From NCBI GenBank assembly GCA_030407085.1, contig CM059583.1, positions 20,992,001 through 21,056,000 of the forward strand: a DNA stretch of 64,000 bases, read 5' to 3'. Source of the DNA: Trichopria drosophilae. Lineage: Eukaryota; Arthropoda; Insecta; Hymenoptera; Diapriidae. Of the stretch, positions 23,930 through 37,500 are shown in pieces; position 1 is the first letter of the stretch; the number at the start of each line of letters is the position of its first letter. The translations under genes were made by a program, and so were the position numbers. The notes under the pieces are model-generated. The model was given only the letters and a program-made list of their open reading frames with translations, was not told the origin of the DNA and searched no databases.

Positions 23930-24370
23930 GGATGAGAACTCTGACTACGTCTGTAATATGTTTTTTAGGTCGCTGAATCCCAATCCGAAGTCCATTTAAT
24001 TACATCACGTCAGGTTTTGGAGATAGCCTCAAATTATCTAAAACAATCTTATAACTAGACCTTAAAATTATAAAATGACGAATAAGTTGCACTTAGAAGT
24101 CTGTGCCACGTTTCCGTCATGTTTTTGGGATCGCTAAAACCATATATTCGAAGCCTACTCAGCCACATCATTCAAAAAGAATTCTAAAAATCTACCCTAA
24201 AATATGAAAATAAAGAAAAATTCGGTTCTTAAAATAAAGGAAAATTCTAACTTGAAAGCCATACCCTGTTTTCTTTTAGTTTTTCGGGTCGCTGAACCTG
24301 GATCCGAAGTTCATCACATGTATAAGAGGTCTCGACAGCTTGTGCTGTGTAGTTACTCCCTGAATTGTCT
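23930..24370. repeat. Degenerate tandem repeat, unit about 160-170 bp
   Basis: A phrase close to 'tttt.gggtcgctgaa.cc..atccgaagt.cat' recurs at about 23963, 24125 and 24283, and once more near 24710. An inverted relative appears near 25500. Between the phrases are 'cttgaaag.cata' words. This looks like a decayed satellite. Confidence 0.5.
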
Positions 24371-24394
24371 GGAGTAAACGGAAATATCAACTAA

Positions 24395-24522
24395 GCAGTA
24401 CTGAACTTCACTGTACTGGATAGCACTGGAGAATATTGGACTCTGCTGGAATGTACTGTACTGAACAATACTGGAATGTATTGTACTGAACAATACTGGA
24501 ATGTACTGGACAATACTGGAAG
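24395..24522 (+). repeat. Short minisatellite ('gtactgaacaatactggaat')
   Basis: About five imperfect units built from 'tgtactg', 'aacaatactgg' and 'aatgtactg' follow each other. This is a simple local expansion with no coding role. Confidence 0.7.
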
Positions 24523-25012
24523 CTCTTTCGAAAAATTTCTGCTGGAATTGTGCAATTTTAAACGAATAGCAGTATGTCGTAGGAATTGAAAGACCTTAAC
24601 CCCATCACATCGGATTTGTTATATATCCTCAAAAAATCTACAAATCGTCGCCAAAGTATTGAAATAAAAGAAGATTTCCCGCCTGAAAGTCATAGCATGT
24701 ATCCTTTATATTTTTGAGCTCTCTGAAACCGAATTTGAAGCACATTCAACTCCATAACTTCTAGATTTTAATATGATCTTGGTGATATTAATTAACAATG
24801 GTCTGATGTCAAGACTTTTATCTATCTTTATGTATTTTGTCGCGCTGAATTAGGCGGGGAATACATTTTCATTCATCGCCTTGGAAAAAACTCTTGTGTA
24901 ACACATGGGGTGTAAATTTAATGTTACGAGGTATAAAATTCAAAATTATAAATTTATTTTAAAATTTAACCAACCTTCTATTATTTCATAATATGTTTCG
25001 AAACATGTTCCG

Positions 25013-25480
25013 TTGAAAAGGCGTTCTAATATTTGTAACACTTATCCGAGATGGTGTACTAAAGAACTTATTAATTTAATTATTTTAAAAAAGCGTACGC
25101 ATAGTCTCTGGAAAGTTAGTTGCGATTCCGATGATTATATCGCTTTTAAAAAATTGCGTGCCCGTTGTCTACAACTTTCCCGTCAGCTCTATAAAGACTA
25201 CATATCCTCTGTTCAATCCAGCTTGCATTCCAACCTTCGATCATTTTGGTCATATGTCAATAACTTTAAGTTGTCTAAAAATTTACCGACTCATCTTCGC
25301 CATGGTGATAGACCAATTTCCATCCTTTGTACTTTATCGAAGATTTTTGACAAGCTGATGGCGAATTATATTGCCACCCTCATTCAATCTGGTCTTGTTC
25401 ATGAACAGCATGGTTTCATTCGGGGCAAATCGACAATTACCAAATTGTTTTTATTTTTTGAGGTTATGTGAAGAACTTAA
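25013..25480 (+). pseudogene. Truncated non-LTR (jockey-like LINE) reverse transcriptase relic
   Basis: The frame at 25013-25471 reads a LINE linker region: 'PRWCTKELINLIILKKRTHS', then 'SFWSYVNNFKLSKNLPTHL'. It then jumps, by internal deletion, to the start of the reverse transcriptase: 'RPISILCTLSKIFDKLM', then 'EQHGFIRGKSTITKL'. The catalytic YxDD region is missing and the frame stops soon after. The motif order matches jockey-clade elements. It is a dead fragment. Confidence 0.75.
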
Positions 25481-25639
25481 CTTGTTGAGGCTAAATGGAA
25501 TTCGGATATGGTTTCAGCGACCCCAAAAACATCATAAAAATGCCGCAGAGACTTCCAACCGCAAATTATTCTTCATTGTAACATTTTAAGGTCTAATTAT
25601 ATGATTTTTGAGGTTTTTTTTTAGGTTATGTCAAAAACC

Positions 25640-27600
25640 TGACGTGATGGAGTAAAATATTGTATAAAGAGGAGCCGACAATGTATTGTAATATAATCTT
25701 AATTAATTGAATCTAACGTAAATTGTACGGAATCCAAATTTATTAAGAACCTCATCAGTCTTTATCATCAGAATTACAGCTGATAAAAGTCCCAACAAAT
25801 GTTCACTATTATATTTTCCGCTACATATGGGTGCAAATTTTATAATTTTAATTTTGGTGTCTCTACGGATTTTTTGCACATCATTACTGTTAAATAAATA
25901 TAAAATATTTTTTCTCTTAATGAACTGTTCACTATATTAATATAATCTTAAATTATGTATTAAAATCATTTTGAATATAAAATAATAGCTTTAACTGTGC
26001 AATTTTCAACAAAACAGTCTCCATGAGGATTTTCAACATATTATTAGCTAATATAACCCAAGATAATCAAATATTTTGTAAATGAGATTATGACAGATAA
26101 GGCTCAATATTAGTGGAAATAATATATGATATTTTAACAAATTAAAAAGAAAGTTATCGTACTATTTACTCTCCTCTCCTAATTTTGCGTTCATTTGTGT
26201 TTCCTGAAGTTTATTTTCAACTTGTTCTAAATTAAAATGTTAACGTAGTATTGGTTTTCGCTTGACAAGCATGAGTTAGTAGTCGGCGAAATAGGTTAAA
26301 AACTTCGGCTTATAAAACCACGAAATGCACGTTTATAGAAGTATTTTTAGGTAAGAAAACGCGTTTGTAATGCGAAAATGTCATTCGTGTTCCACTACTT
26401 TTCAGCTCATTAATAGTATACTATTTTAATTGAATGTTCCCATTTATTGTTTGTTGTCATTGCGAGTATACTTCGTTAATATTACATTTAAATGAATTAT
26501 ACAGAGTGTCTAAGAACTGGGTTACAATATTTCAGGAGGTGATTCTCTATGATATTTCAAACAAAAAAGTCCTGCACCAAAATTGGATCAGAATCGGGCC
26601 ATTGAAGTTTAGAAAAAGAAATTCCTTTTCTTGCAATGACTCGTTTATTTTAACGCGTTTTTAGTTATTTCAACGAGTAAGAGCTCATTTTTAAGCTTAT
26701 TTTAAGCCTTAAGTAAAAATAACCCTTAGAACATTTCACCTCCGATGAATATTTCTAAAGTTATGGCCTCGGAAACAGAAAAAAAGCCAATTTTTGAGGT
26801 TTTTCACATATTACTAATTTCGCCAGATAGCTAATGAAATGGCGTACAGGAAGTTGTAGAGCTTGAAAAGGCGAAGAATTTGCCCCCTCATACGTCCGTT
26901 TCCGCTAAAAATTGAGTCCCCGTGAACACTTTTAATGTCTTAGAAAAAAAAAATTAAAAGGTATGAAATGCCAGTCCAAAAATAATTTAGAGACTATTTT
27001 TTTAATCAACATTTAAATAGTTGATAAATTGTAGGGAAATTTGTTACAACTTTTCAGGTTTTCTATATTTGATCCCTATCGGTTGATTAGAAATGAAAAA
27101 ATTAATCGAATTCTTAGTTTTTTGTTATCAATTCTTTTGGTGAAACCGGGGAGTCTCACGTGAGGGCCATTAGTTATTAGATAATTTCAACCAAGTTCTC
27201 CAGTTTTCCACAAAAATCTTTTATAAGTTATAACCTGTAAAACTTTAATCCGTTCTTTGTTCGCAACGAACCTAACTCATAGAATTCAACAAATGATGGA
27301 ATTGTACGTTCTAATTTAAATTTGATAACGACGGTGCTCTGATTTTATTAGTTACCATTACTAGCATTTTATAATTAATTGAATTAATTAAATTTAATTT
27401 GTTTTTAATTTGATGATGCATATGCCATAATTTACTAATAACATTATAAGATATTTTTATTATGTAATATTTTAATATTGTTACGATTGTTATGATTAAA
27501 TTACATGACATTGAATTTATAATTAGTATATATTAACACCGATAAAAGTACAATTAAAAGTCAATTATTGTTATGTATTCTTAATCCCTCTCGATTCATA
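25640..27600. other. No supported gene
   Basis: A+T-rich DNA. Near 26495 'ttatacagagtgtctaagaac' resembles the end of common insect DNA-transposon repeats, but no matching second end was found. ORFs at 26434-26664 (+) and 27311-27511 (-) lack domains. Confidence 0.4.
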
Positions 27601-27602
27601 AG

Positions 27603-29168
27603 TAGACTCTGTCCCACATTGATAGGGGCACCTCATTTGTTTTACTATTGTCTTCATTATTTTTACAAACTAAATGATGCTGTTTAAGTGCATTACATAA
27701 TCAAATTAACTAATATTTGCCCTAGTTTAGTAAGCCTAACATGATTAATTTGTATATTTTTATAGTTTAAAAAAAAAACTGTGTCCCATATATTAATAGG
27801 GGCACCTACGTTTTGTTTTAACTTCATGAAAGAACTGAAATTATTAATTGCTGATGTTCTTTTCAGGTTACGTCGTTTTTTAATGCCACTTCCAACGAAG
27901 ACGCAGGTGATTAACTAGTAATGATTTTTACTAATAAAGAGCAAAAGGCGACTTATTCGGTTGTTATGTTGCTAATTTTAACTTCGTTGTTGTATTCTGT
28001 AACACAAAAAATGAATTAGTTAAAATTGACTATGAATTGGCAGTTGTTATTAATGAATTAGTAGTTTTTAGTCTTTATTAGCAAAACTAATGTTTATCAT
28101 ATCCGAGTAAGATAATTACATTTAATTTATGAGAAAATAAAAAAGTAAACATATTTATTATTTCACTCTGAATAATTACTTTGCTAAATTCTAGATGAAA
28201 TTCATTTCATACGCTGATTACCTCGTCTGCCGAAAAGAAATTTAATTTATCTGATCTCGACGAAATACAAAAGTATTAGTGTGATTTTTTAAAAGAACCG
28301 AATTTTTTCTCCATGCCAAACTATTTAGCGAATTTGTTATTTATGATGCTGCTTACAATGGTGCTACAAAACTTGGTTTGTCTTTTGTGGATGGGGGGAG
28401 ATAAACCGACAAATTAAAAAACCGACAATCGAAAAATCAAAACTTAAAAAATTGACTGTCCACTTGTCGATGCGTCTCTTTTATGTGACTTCTTTTTGAC
28501 TACCGGTTTTTTGTCCTCTTGGTTATTTGATTTGGCGGCTTTTCGACCCGCACCGGCTTTTATTACCCATAAAATGAAAATCCCAGGTTATCAGAAAGTA
28601 CTTGAAGAATATCTCAATGCATCCTCTGAATCTGAATTAGTGAAAAGGGTTACTATTTGAAATTAGTAACAAAATTTACTACGTATCGGTCAATTTCTAC
28701 TAATTGAATGTATAACATACTTTTATTAACTCATTTAATTAGTCAAAATTGACTAGCAATTATTAAATTTCATTACTAATTTCAAATAGTTACCTACTTT
28801 TCACTAATTCAAATTTAGAAAGCATGGTATACTGTAAGGGCTCTATATCTTAACAATTTTAATAAATCTATGTCTTCAAAGACAACTATTATATTATTTA
28901 TTACTAATAATTTGTAAATATACTTTGCTTCTAAGAAATCAATTTAGTTTGGAAAAAATGTTTTCTTTAAGTGCCCCTATTAATTTGGGACATCACTTGT
29001 TCACTATAAATGTCAATATATACGAAGGAATAATGTAATGTTTACGAAAGTTTTGCGAATATTCATTATTTCAGTTCTATAATGCACTTAAAAAGTTTCG
29101 TGCAGTTAATACAATAAAATACATAATAAAAAAATGAGATGGCTCTATTAATGTGGGAAAGACAGTAC
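27603..29168. repeat. Nested inverted repeats around 'gtcccaca..aataggggcacc'
   Basis: 'ctgtcccacattgatagggg' at 27609 faces an inverted relative at about 29136-29164 ('ctctattaatgtgggaaaga'). Inside, a second pair at about 27780 ('tgtcccatatattaatagg') and 28973-28995 (its complement) is nested. This looks like one non-autonomous element with subterminal repeats, or two nested copies. Confidence 0.45.
28632..28812. repeat. Inverted-repeat hairpin
   Basis: The left arm is 'gaattagtgaaaagggttac' plus 'tatttgaaattagtaa'. The right arm is the reverse complement near 28766-28812. The spacer is about 100 bp. It lies inside the larger nested element and may be a separate MITE insertion. Confidence 0.65.
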
Positions 29169-29169
29169 A

Positions 29170-31440
29170 CTGCTAAGAGATTTATTTGAAAAAAAGTTAA
29201 ATAAACTATGCCATCAAAAGACATTTATTTTTTAAAATATAGATTATATTTTTCAAAGATACAAATTATGAAATTTTACCTGTAAGTAATAGTATACACA
29301 ATGAAGAAATTAATACTTTCATTTTGAAACAATCAATAAATCAATTTTAATAAAGGAATCAATGTCGATCGGCTCTCCACACTGCAATGATTACATATGT
29401 ATCTGGGAAAAGATCTTTTATATTCGTACTCAGCCTCCCTTCTCTCTTCTCGCATTTGCAAGTCGTTAACATTGTTTTCTAATAATAATTTGGAAGCTGC
29501 TGCTCTAAGAATAGTTCTTGGCGAATCATGCAATACAATTTTTTATCCCATGGAAAGAAGGAATATAAACCATTTTAACCGAACGTATTTTCCAGTACCT
29601 GATTTTACGTCAGAATTTCCGTTTACACATGAAGTCATCTCTGTTTATACTAAACGTTTATTTTTAGTTTTAACAACAAACAAGAGAAACGATATATCTC
29701 TTATAAATTACCTATTACTTGAATTTTCATGAATCAAACAATTATCAGAAACATTAGTTACCATGTACGTTTGTGGTTAAGATTTTCATAAGTTAATATA
29801 AATCTTAATGAAACACTTTATAATAAATAATTTTTGAAAACATAAAAGATATGTACAACTTCGTGTGTTTTGAAGGATAGCTTAAAAACACAGCTTCCTA
29901 ATAACAACATGATCGTTTAATAAACATTTTTTACCGAAAAAACATCCCTATCTTCAAGTGAAAAATCGAATGTCAAAAATTCAATTCTGTGAAAAAAGAT
30001 CTTTTTAATATCTAAAACATCTCCATGTAATATTTTTGGAACAGGGATCAACTTTCGCTACAAATTGCGGAAACCCGCTGCCTACCTTTGTTGTGTTGCT
30101 GTTATTAATTTTTTCCCGTTGTTATTTGATATTGGAGTAACTGCATTGGTCTAACTTTCGGACCATGAATAAAAGTTCTGAAAATAGTTCAGCAATTCAA
30201 CAGCCATGTGTAAATTTATTATTTTATAAGGAATATTATTTCAATGTGGAAGAATTTCAAATTAGAAATTCTAATTTCATTTTTCATTGATTGACAAATT
30301 AAGCAATGTGATGTATGTTCTAAATAAATTTCTTTATTGTTACTATTTGTTGTCTTCCTCTCTTGTTATATGTTTGTTGATGTTTTACACAATTTCGTGC
30401 ATTCATGATAAAAAATAAATAAAATATTTTTCCTTTACTTTTATTTACATGTTTATAAAAAATTAGTTCAGTCTAAATTTAAGTTTTTCACATTTTTTCA
30501 GCATTATCTAAGGTACTTCAGAAAGAAATGGACTTATCTAAAAAATGTATCTTTTTCGATTTTCTATTCAACGGGGATTGTTTTTATAAGTTAGCAGAAA
30601 TTACTTCATTCTTTTGGAGGCATTTTACATTTCTTGTGAAGTGAAGTTGATCTTTTTTCTTCGTCTGAAAGTTGTATCAGTGCAGTTACTCCAAGATCAA
30701 ACAAAAAGTAGAAACAATTAATGCTGTTATTAAACAGCAAACCAAGAAACGGTTTTCTGTAATTTTCGGCAAAATTTTACCTCCTATCCTAAAATATAAA
30801 GTTTGGTAGACAAAGGAATATTAAAAAAACGAATAAATATTTTTATTTAAACAAATTACAGCTTATTTGGGATGTAAAAAGTTTCTTTTAAATTTTATGA
30901 AAAGAAATTCATTTTTTTTTGAAAAAAAAAAACATCAACATAGTTTTTTCAATGTTTCTCGAAAACTTTGAGGTTATGTGACAAATTATGTATATCCAAG
31001 TTGTAGATTTTTTAATGTCTAATATCTCCATACCACAATATACATATACTTCAACTACAGTTTTATATTCCATGAGTATTGACAAAAAAATAAAAAAAAT
31101 TTGTTTCGATTGTTTCCTTAACGAGGATTGTATTTATACGTTAGTACTTTGTGCCGTTAGTTTCAGGGCGCGGGTATGCTTTATTGAAAATTTGGTAAGA
31201 ACACCGTCAATTTTGAACGAATTTGTTCTTACAAAACATTGAAATACGTTTTCTGCTAAAAAAGTTGGAGTAACAGTAGTTCATATAACTGAGTAAATTT
31301 ATTGATGTTTTGTTTTATTGTTAAATAATTTTAATCATTTTACTGTAGATTGGAAAAAAAACTTCGTGTGTTCCGTGTGACTTCGTGTGTTAGTGATCCG
31401 TGTCTGGATCATTAAAAACAGAGTTATAACGAACACATTT
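29170..31440. other. No supported gene; one weak inverted pair
   Basis: 'gatattggagtaactgca' near 30130 is faced by 'tgcagttactccaagatc' near 30677, a possible element about 570 bp long. The ORFs at 29333-29732 overlap on both strands and have no family. Otherwise the stretch is plain A+T-rich DNA up to the gene D AATAAA signal at 31457-31462 (-). Confidence 0.4.
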
Positions 31441-31576
31441 ATAATATCATATTCAATTTATTCGAGTCGGATAATTTAATTACAAAAATTGTACACGACA
31501 TTTTTCTCATCGACTACGTAATACATGGAAATAAATAACTTTTGGATCACTGGTTCACGTGCTAAGTGATTGTGAT

Positions 31577-34500
31577 TCAATCTAAATATTGTATTGTAAT
31601 AACACCTGGTTTATTTTCTGGACATGTCTGATTATCAGCATCCGCAAGTGCACATGTGCATCTCGGTTCGTAATATTCTCGTCTCATACAAAGTAACTTG
31701 TATTTATCAGTAGAGTTGTATTTGTCTGCTTCAACGTTAAATTCATCGACGATTTGTGAACCCATTTTCTGGCAATAATCAGCTGGGCAGTCAGCAACAG
31801 TTTGGCATTCAATGTCTGTAATTGTGATAATGAATAGCTGATTAGTAACTACTAAATATTTATTACTCATACTGTATTTATATTAGTCTTTTTTCAAAAT
31901 GGAATTATATGCATCTCACTTTCAAATTCAAACTTAGGCCTGACCATTAAATTTGAAAGTTATTTTACATTAGTTATATTAATTTTACATTGAAATGTAG
32001 AAATCATTTGCATTTGAAATATATCCAGCAGTATATCATGGTGTCACTAAAAAACACTCTTCGTTGGTTTCTTATTAAAAAAAAAATTTAAATATGTAAT
32101 TAATTAATTTTTAATACCCATGAATATAACGTAAAAAAATATTGTTAGGCACATGTGCGAAAAGTTATGTATGAAAATGTGATTTACACACACGTATCAA
32201 ACATATATCCTTGAACAATATTGTACGTATTTTAGACACTCTATACTACGTTAAGATCCTAATAAATCAATTTTATTTAGTAAAGTTTGGCACTATCTTT
32301 ATGTTCGGTTTCTTTCTGGACAGCACAGTCCTTATTAAGTCCTTATCAAACTTTACTAAATAAAATTGATTGAAGAAGTGGAAAGTTTCTTAAAAACTTC
32401 TTATCGACAGAACTTTCGGCACTCGTAAGGTCCGTATTATATTTTTTCCTATGTAAAAATTTTATTTAAAAACAACAATACCTATAGTGAACAAGCCATA
32501 AAATCTATTCATCATCAATTTAAAGAATTATTCAACGTCATTTATTAATTTATTATTTTAATTAATAATAAATATTATTTCAATATTCAAGAGCAATTCT
32601 CATTGCATTGCTCATCGCTTGAAAAATGAGCTTGAGTGCGTTTCTAAATAAATTTTTGTATAGTTATTCTTTGTTGAATCTATCTCGTTCTAAATGTGAA
32701 GATCTCTTATACAATTTTATAAATTGATGATAAAAAATAAATAAATGTGGTTTAGCTCACGCGAAGCGACATATTAAACAATCGATAACATAGGTAATTT
32801 ACATACAATTTTTTGAAATTTTACAGGTCTAGTTTCTTTGATTTGTCTGAAATTGAAGGGCCGGATTGAATAACGCCTTCCGCGCTCGGGTCAAGCTGAC
32901 GTGCCCCTGAATGTATGCAATCACCGATAGATTTGGAAAAAACATTTGCTATTAAAAAACATTAAAAAATCATGAACTCCTGCAAAACTGTCCGCGAGGA
33001 AGTTGTTGCTAGGGGTTCGAGGTATACTGATACCGATTTGTAGGCATTTTCATTCAGTACGTACAGAGATTTCGATAATTATATAGTAGGTTATGAATTG
33101 CGTCAGCGCGGCTGTGTTTGGGTTCTTAGCCGAGAAAATCTGTAAGCTTCAAATAATGAAAAGTAATGATCAAATTGACTTTTTTATGTCGAAATGAAGA
33201 TTAAGATTACAATGGATACCAAGTGAACCATTACATGAAGATAATTTTTCATTGAATTTATTACAATTATCACAGAAAGTCATTTTTTCACCTCATCGAA
33301 GTGAGAAAATGATTTTGTAAATACATCTAGAAACTTTCAAGAAAAAATGTTCATAAGTTTTATTGCATTAGATATATATATATATATGTATAGAAATGAT
33401 TATCCAATTAATAAAAATCTTATAATCGTAACATTACATATATATCTCTATAGAAATGATTATCCAATTGATAAAAATATTGTAAATAAAGATACACGGA
33501 GAAAAATAATCAACAAAATCAGCCGAAAAATCCGCAGATTCTACCAATTTTATCCTATAGGGACAGCTGTTGGAATTCCGTTAGGGATAGCCGATAATTT
33601 CAGCTAAATTTACTGAAAAAGTCCGCAAATTTAACGGAACAAATCTGCTAATGTTGCGGAAATTTAGAGCTAAGCGCGAATTGAGTAGGGTTAAGGCTAC
33701 ATTAGCGGAATCAAAACAGCTAAAATTGAATATATTTTCGGCAATTCCAGCCGAAAATTTTAGCTGATATGAATCAGCTAATCCAGCGGAGTCATTTTTC
33801 TCCGTGTATACTTAAAATTGAACTAGAATCTTTTATTTTCAATCTACTACTTTCTTGTTAAATTAACAATTTATCATTAGTTTCCTGATTTAAATATAAC
33901 TAATTTCAATTTTACTTGTGCATTTTTTTTAAAGGTACGTGGAACTTGTTAAATTAACCAGAAATATATCCTTTTATATCGGAAAGATATTTTTATTGGC
34001 AACATAAAATTTATGATAAATAACAGCTCTTCTATATTGTTTATATTTTATTTTTTATTTACACAATTAAACGGGCCGTAGAGCCTTTCGACAAGATTTA
34101 GTATATTGATTGCCAAATTTTAAAGTAATAAATAACAAAATAGCAAAATTTTACATACAAGATACCATGAACAATAAAGTAGAGAATACTTACAAAACGT
34201 GCTCAGAAAAAATCACTTAGTATTTACTAAAACGTCTTGTTAAAATTACATTATGAAAAGTGGTAGAATTCATGGTTAATTTAACAAGTTACGCGTAATT
34301 TAAAAAAATACACAAGTAAAATTGAAATTAGTAATATTTAAATCAGGAAACTAAAGATAAATTGTTAATTTAACAACAAAGTAGTAGATTCAAAATAAAA
34401 TATTCTAGTTGAATTAAAAGTATATACCTTTATTTACATGATTTCTATTAATTGGATAATCATTTCTACACCTAATGCAATATACAACTTTTGAAAATTT

Positions 34501-37500
34501 GTTCCTTGTAAGTTTCTAGATGTATTTCCAAAATCATGTTCGTAGTTCGATGAGGTGAAAAAATGACTTTCTGTAATAGTTGTAATAAATTCAATGAAAA
34601 ATTATCTTCATGTAATGGTTAACTTGGTATCCATTGTAATCTTAAGGTTCATTTCGACATAAAAAAGTCAATTTGATCATTACTTTTCATTATTTGAAGC
34701 TTACAGATTTTCTCGGCTAAGAACCCAAACCCAGCCGCGCTGACGCAATTCATAACCTACTATATAATTATCGAAATCTCTGTACGTACTGAATGAAAAT
34801 GCCTACAAATCGGTATCAGTATACCTCGAACCCCTAGCAACAACTTCCTCGCGGACAGTTTTGCAGGAGTTCATGATTTTTTAATGTTTTTTAATAGCAA
34901 ATGTTTTTTCCGGATCTATCGGTGATTGCATACATTCAGGGGCACGTCAGCTTGACCCGAGCGCGGAAGGCGTTATTCAATCCGGCCCTTCAATTTTGCT
35001 GGTGTTTTTTGCATCGAAAAATATATATCTAGGTAAAATTTCAAGTTCTTACCTCTTACAGAAGTCTCTTAATCTTCAATTTAGTAAAATTAGACGTTTT
35101 TAAATTCAATTATAAAAACTCATTTGTGCTCTAATAACCATGATTTTTAGTCGAAAAAGTATTTAAATAGTGCACGAACCAAAATCTCTGAACTTTGATA
35201 CTTTATTTTATTAATTTTATTGGTAAATTCTATGGAAAATAAATTAAAATAAAGTATCTGAATGCATAATTGATTAGAAATTTATCAAGAGTTTGAAGAG
35301 AATTTCCTAGAGTTTTTTCACATTGAAAATTTTGTTTACAGCCGAAATCTTAGTCATGCAAAAATTGCAATCTAAAGCAAAGGATTTCAAAAGTATTAAC
35401 ACTTTCTTTGAATGGCCTGATGATCCGATTATTTAAAAAGTTCTATTTTCAAAAATACTTTGTTGCATGAATAATTTCATATCCTCGGATAAACATAAAG
35501 TGAACCATACTAAAGTTATAAAGTTATTTAATGAATATTTGAAGAAGAATTTGCAAAATAACAAAAGTCTGTATTATTTTATTTGTAAGAATAAACACAA
35601 ATGTATAAATTATAATAAATTTGAAAAATATTTATTATATTTTATAATAATTTTTCTTGAATAAGAAATACTAATTTTGTTAAAATGCACAAAAAATATA
35701 CATGAAAAATAGATTACATAAAATTTAATGTGAAAAAAAATTAAGAAAATTCTCATACTTAAAACTCTTGATAAATTTCCAATCAATTATGATTCTTTAT
35801 TTTCTGATACTTCATTTTATTTTAAATTATTTTTACATTCTGATACTTTATTTTAATTTATTTTCAATAGTATTTACCAAAAAAATAAATAAAAATAAAG
35901 CATCAGAGTGCATAATTGATTGGAAATTTTCCAAGGAATCCAAGTTTAGGTTCAGATTTCTTCTCCGAAGCTGCGCATGCACAAAAACGCGCGAAAACTA
36001 GGACAAATCATTGAAATAATTGAATTTTCACGTTATTTTTAAAACATCAACAAAAACCACTTATTTTTTTATATATAGAAAACACCAGTAAAATTTCAGC
36101 CAAATCAAACCTCGACCGAGAAGTGTTCATTTTGATATAGAATGCCCCAATAACGAAACGTCATAAGTAAAAGTGATTCTGTTAATTATTGGCTACAATC
36201 CTGTACTTTTGTTTCATCGAAATGTTAAATTTAAAAAATTCTTGTCTCACTTAGCACGGGATTTTCTACTTTTTCAATGTTTTACGATGCCACAATTTGC
36301 ATACGCGTATAGAATTATTCGAAATTCCTTTAAACCTGATTAAATTAATTAATTCCTAACTTTAGGTTAATAAATAAAGAAATAAAAAGGTACCATATTA
36401 AATTTAGACAGAATTAATTTGAACTTAGTTAAAACTATATTAGGCGATACTAATTATCCTAATTTTTGTTGAAGAAAGTATACGAAAAAGATTCAAAAAC
36501 ACCTTACGAAACTCTTTGTAAAAACTGTTACTATCTCATATGTTAAAGATATTTCTGAAGGTATTAAAAATATTCTAAAAGAAAAGAACATTAGAATTGT
36601 ACATAAATTAACAAACACCAAGGCGGTATCAAAACATTCAACGATAAGATGATAATTTACATGAAACAGGAAGTTTGTTGAAAACTAGACACAATATTTA
36701 TGACAATATAGAAAACTAGACTGGTTAACGTTAAATAGAGTTAATACTGGTCGTTCATTTCATATGGAAAATTAGTTTATAAAAAACACATTTTCAGTTA
36801 ATGTTAGATTTGAAAAATAAAATTTATCAGAAATGTATTTTTCGCTTGTAATTCTGATATTAATTTGACGACTTGTGGATTTACGCATAAATGTATCGTA
36901 AACTTCTCCAACGATTTTTCACAAGTCTAGTTAGTTCAGTCTTACTATCTTAAGCAGAAAAAAGTGTTCTTACTGAATTATTTTTATTCTTCTTATATTT
37001 TAACAGTTTTTTTAAACAACGAACAAATATGTTCATACAAATTTTTTAACTCAGTTTCAATTTAAATTTGGTCTTGTGAAACGTCTTTCGAAATTGCTGT
37101 GTTTTAATTTTTAGCCATTTTTTTTTTTTACTTCATTATTTTATGTATTTTTTTTGATACACGTGTCCGTAAAGTAGACACTTTACACAAAAATAGTGTT
37201 CGCTCCTCGGCCGTAAAATTTTCGACCTCGTTTGGAAATTGAACTTTACGGCCTAGGATCGAAAAGTACTATTTTCATTTCAAGAATTGAATGAAGAAAA
37301 AAATGTATGTTATTTGTTTTGTTTTTTTATAAATCAATTTTCTTTGACAGAAATATATTCTGATAAGGGCAACAAATAAATAATTGAGACGTTAAAAGAA
37401 GTTACTTTATTGTAGTAGGTCCATATTCTGTACTAAAGAATCTATTTTAGGAAAGTTTCATTCCAAAAAAAGGAAATATTCAATATTTTTTAATTGCTTA

